Part shown: positions 63,838-64,000 of the stretch, one piece after another
How the letters are laid out: each line of letters begins with the position of its first letter
Numbering within the stretch: the first letter of the stretch is position 1
Assembly (NCBI GenBank): GCA_017654935.2
Contig: CM065693.1
Span: 21,857,052 to 21,921,051 of the forward strand
Length of the DNA stretch: 64,000 nucleotides
Direction: 5' to 3'
DNA from: Phymorhynchus buccinoides
Taxonomy: Eukaryota; Mollusca; Gastropoda; Neogastropoda; Raphitomidae
Program-made: the position numbers and the translations under genes
The notes under the pieces: model-generated
What the model saw: only the letters and a program-made list of their open reading frames with translations
Told to the model about the DNA's origin: nothing
Database searches by the model: none

Positions 63838-64000
63838 CATTTTGTTCGTTTGGCTGGGGTTTATTGTATCTTGACCAAACTGTTCGTTTGGCTGGGGTTT
63901 GTTGTATCTTGGACAAACTTTCTGTCTTTGTCAGTTTGCCCATCTGTCCATGTTGTTCCTTTTGACTGGGGTTTGTTGTATCTTGGACAAACTTTCTGTC
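63838..64000 (+). repeat. Short tandem repeat at the window end
   Basis: The motif gtttggctggggtttgttgt followed by atcttggacaaac occurs three times (near 63848, 63887 and 63966), the last two followed by tttctgtc. It runs off the window end. Confidence 0.75.

Overview
This is a eukaryotic, animal-type window made of large introns, a few short exons and abundant low-complexity DNA. The only protein-coding content I can support is six exons of one gene, a Ras-specific guanine-nucleotide releasing factor (RasGRF family). They cover the IQ motif and the whole Dbl-homology (DH/RhoGEF) domain. Long CT, CA, TTC, TAA and poly-G tracts, (GACA)n-tailed repeats and kilobase introns suit an invertebrate. 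I suspect a mollusc, perhaps a marine gastropod, but that is a weak inference from style.

Layout: the same about 21-25 kb locus is present three times. Arm A (1-21000) is in + orientation. A run of exactly 500 N follows (21001-21500), as scaffolders insert for gaps of unknown size. Arm B (21501-38445) is the reverse complement of roughly A 12880-1 and then continues beyond the left end of A. Arm C (38446-64000) is again in + orientation. It mirrors B around an axis near 38.45 kb and matches A with an offset of about 42.65-42.7 kb. Arms match almost base for base, differing mainly in homopolymers and microsatellites, with a few clusters of substitutions and some arm-specific insertions. Both arms become error-rich near the B/C axis (about 36.4-40.5 kb). 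The simplest reading is one genomic locus with an uncollapsed allele plus a palindromic assembly or read chimera. A real inverted duplication is not excluded.

Gene model, best seen in arm C: exon 1 39090-39348 (IQ motif and start of DH), exon 2 40062-40141, exon 3 41600-41793, a second version of the end of exon 3 at 52172-52315, exon 5 61335-61445, exon 6 62975-63092. Splice phases agree throughout. Earlier exons (first PH, coiled coil) and later ones (second PH, REM, CDC25) lie outside the window.

Most notable: (i) a second, histidine-rich exon that re-encodes the end of exon 3 with almost only synonymous change in the shared part, so probably a functional alternative DH exon; (ii) the IQ exon is flanked on both sides by minisatellites built from its own splice boundaries, acceptor plus exon start upstream and exon end plus donor downstream; (iii) a nearly perfect 140-nt hairpin 30 nt after the exon 5 donor, a fold-back element 70 nt before exon 3, and a long G-run just after the exon 6 donor. 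No RNA gene, CRISPR array, virus or intact transposase was seen.
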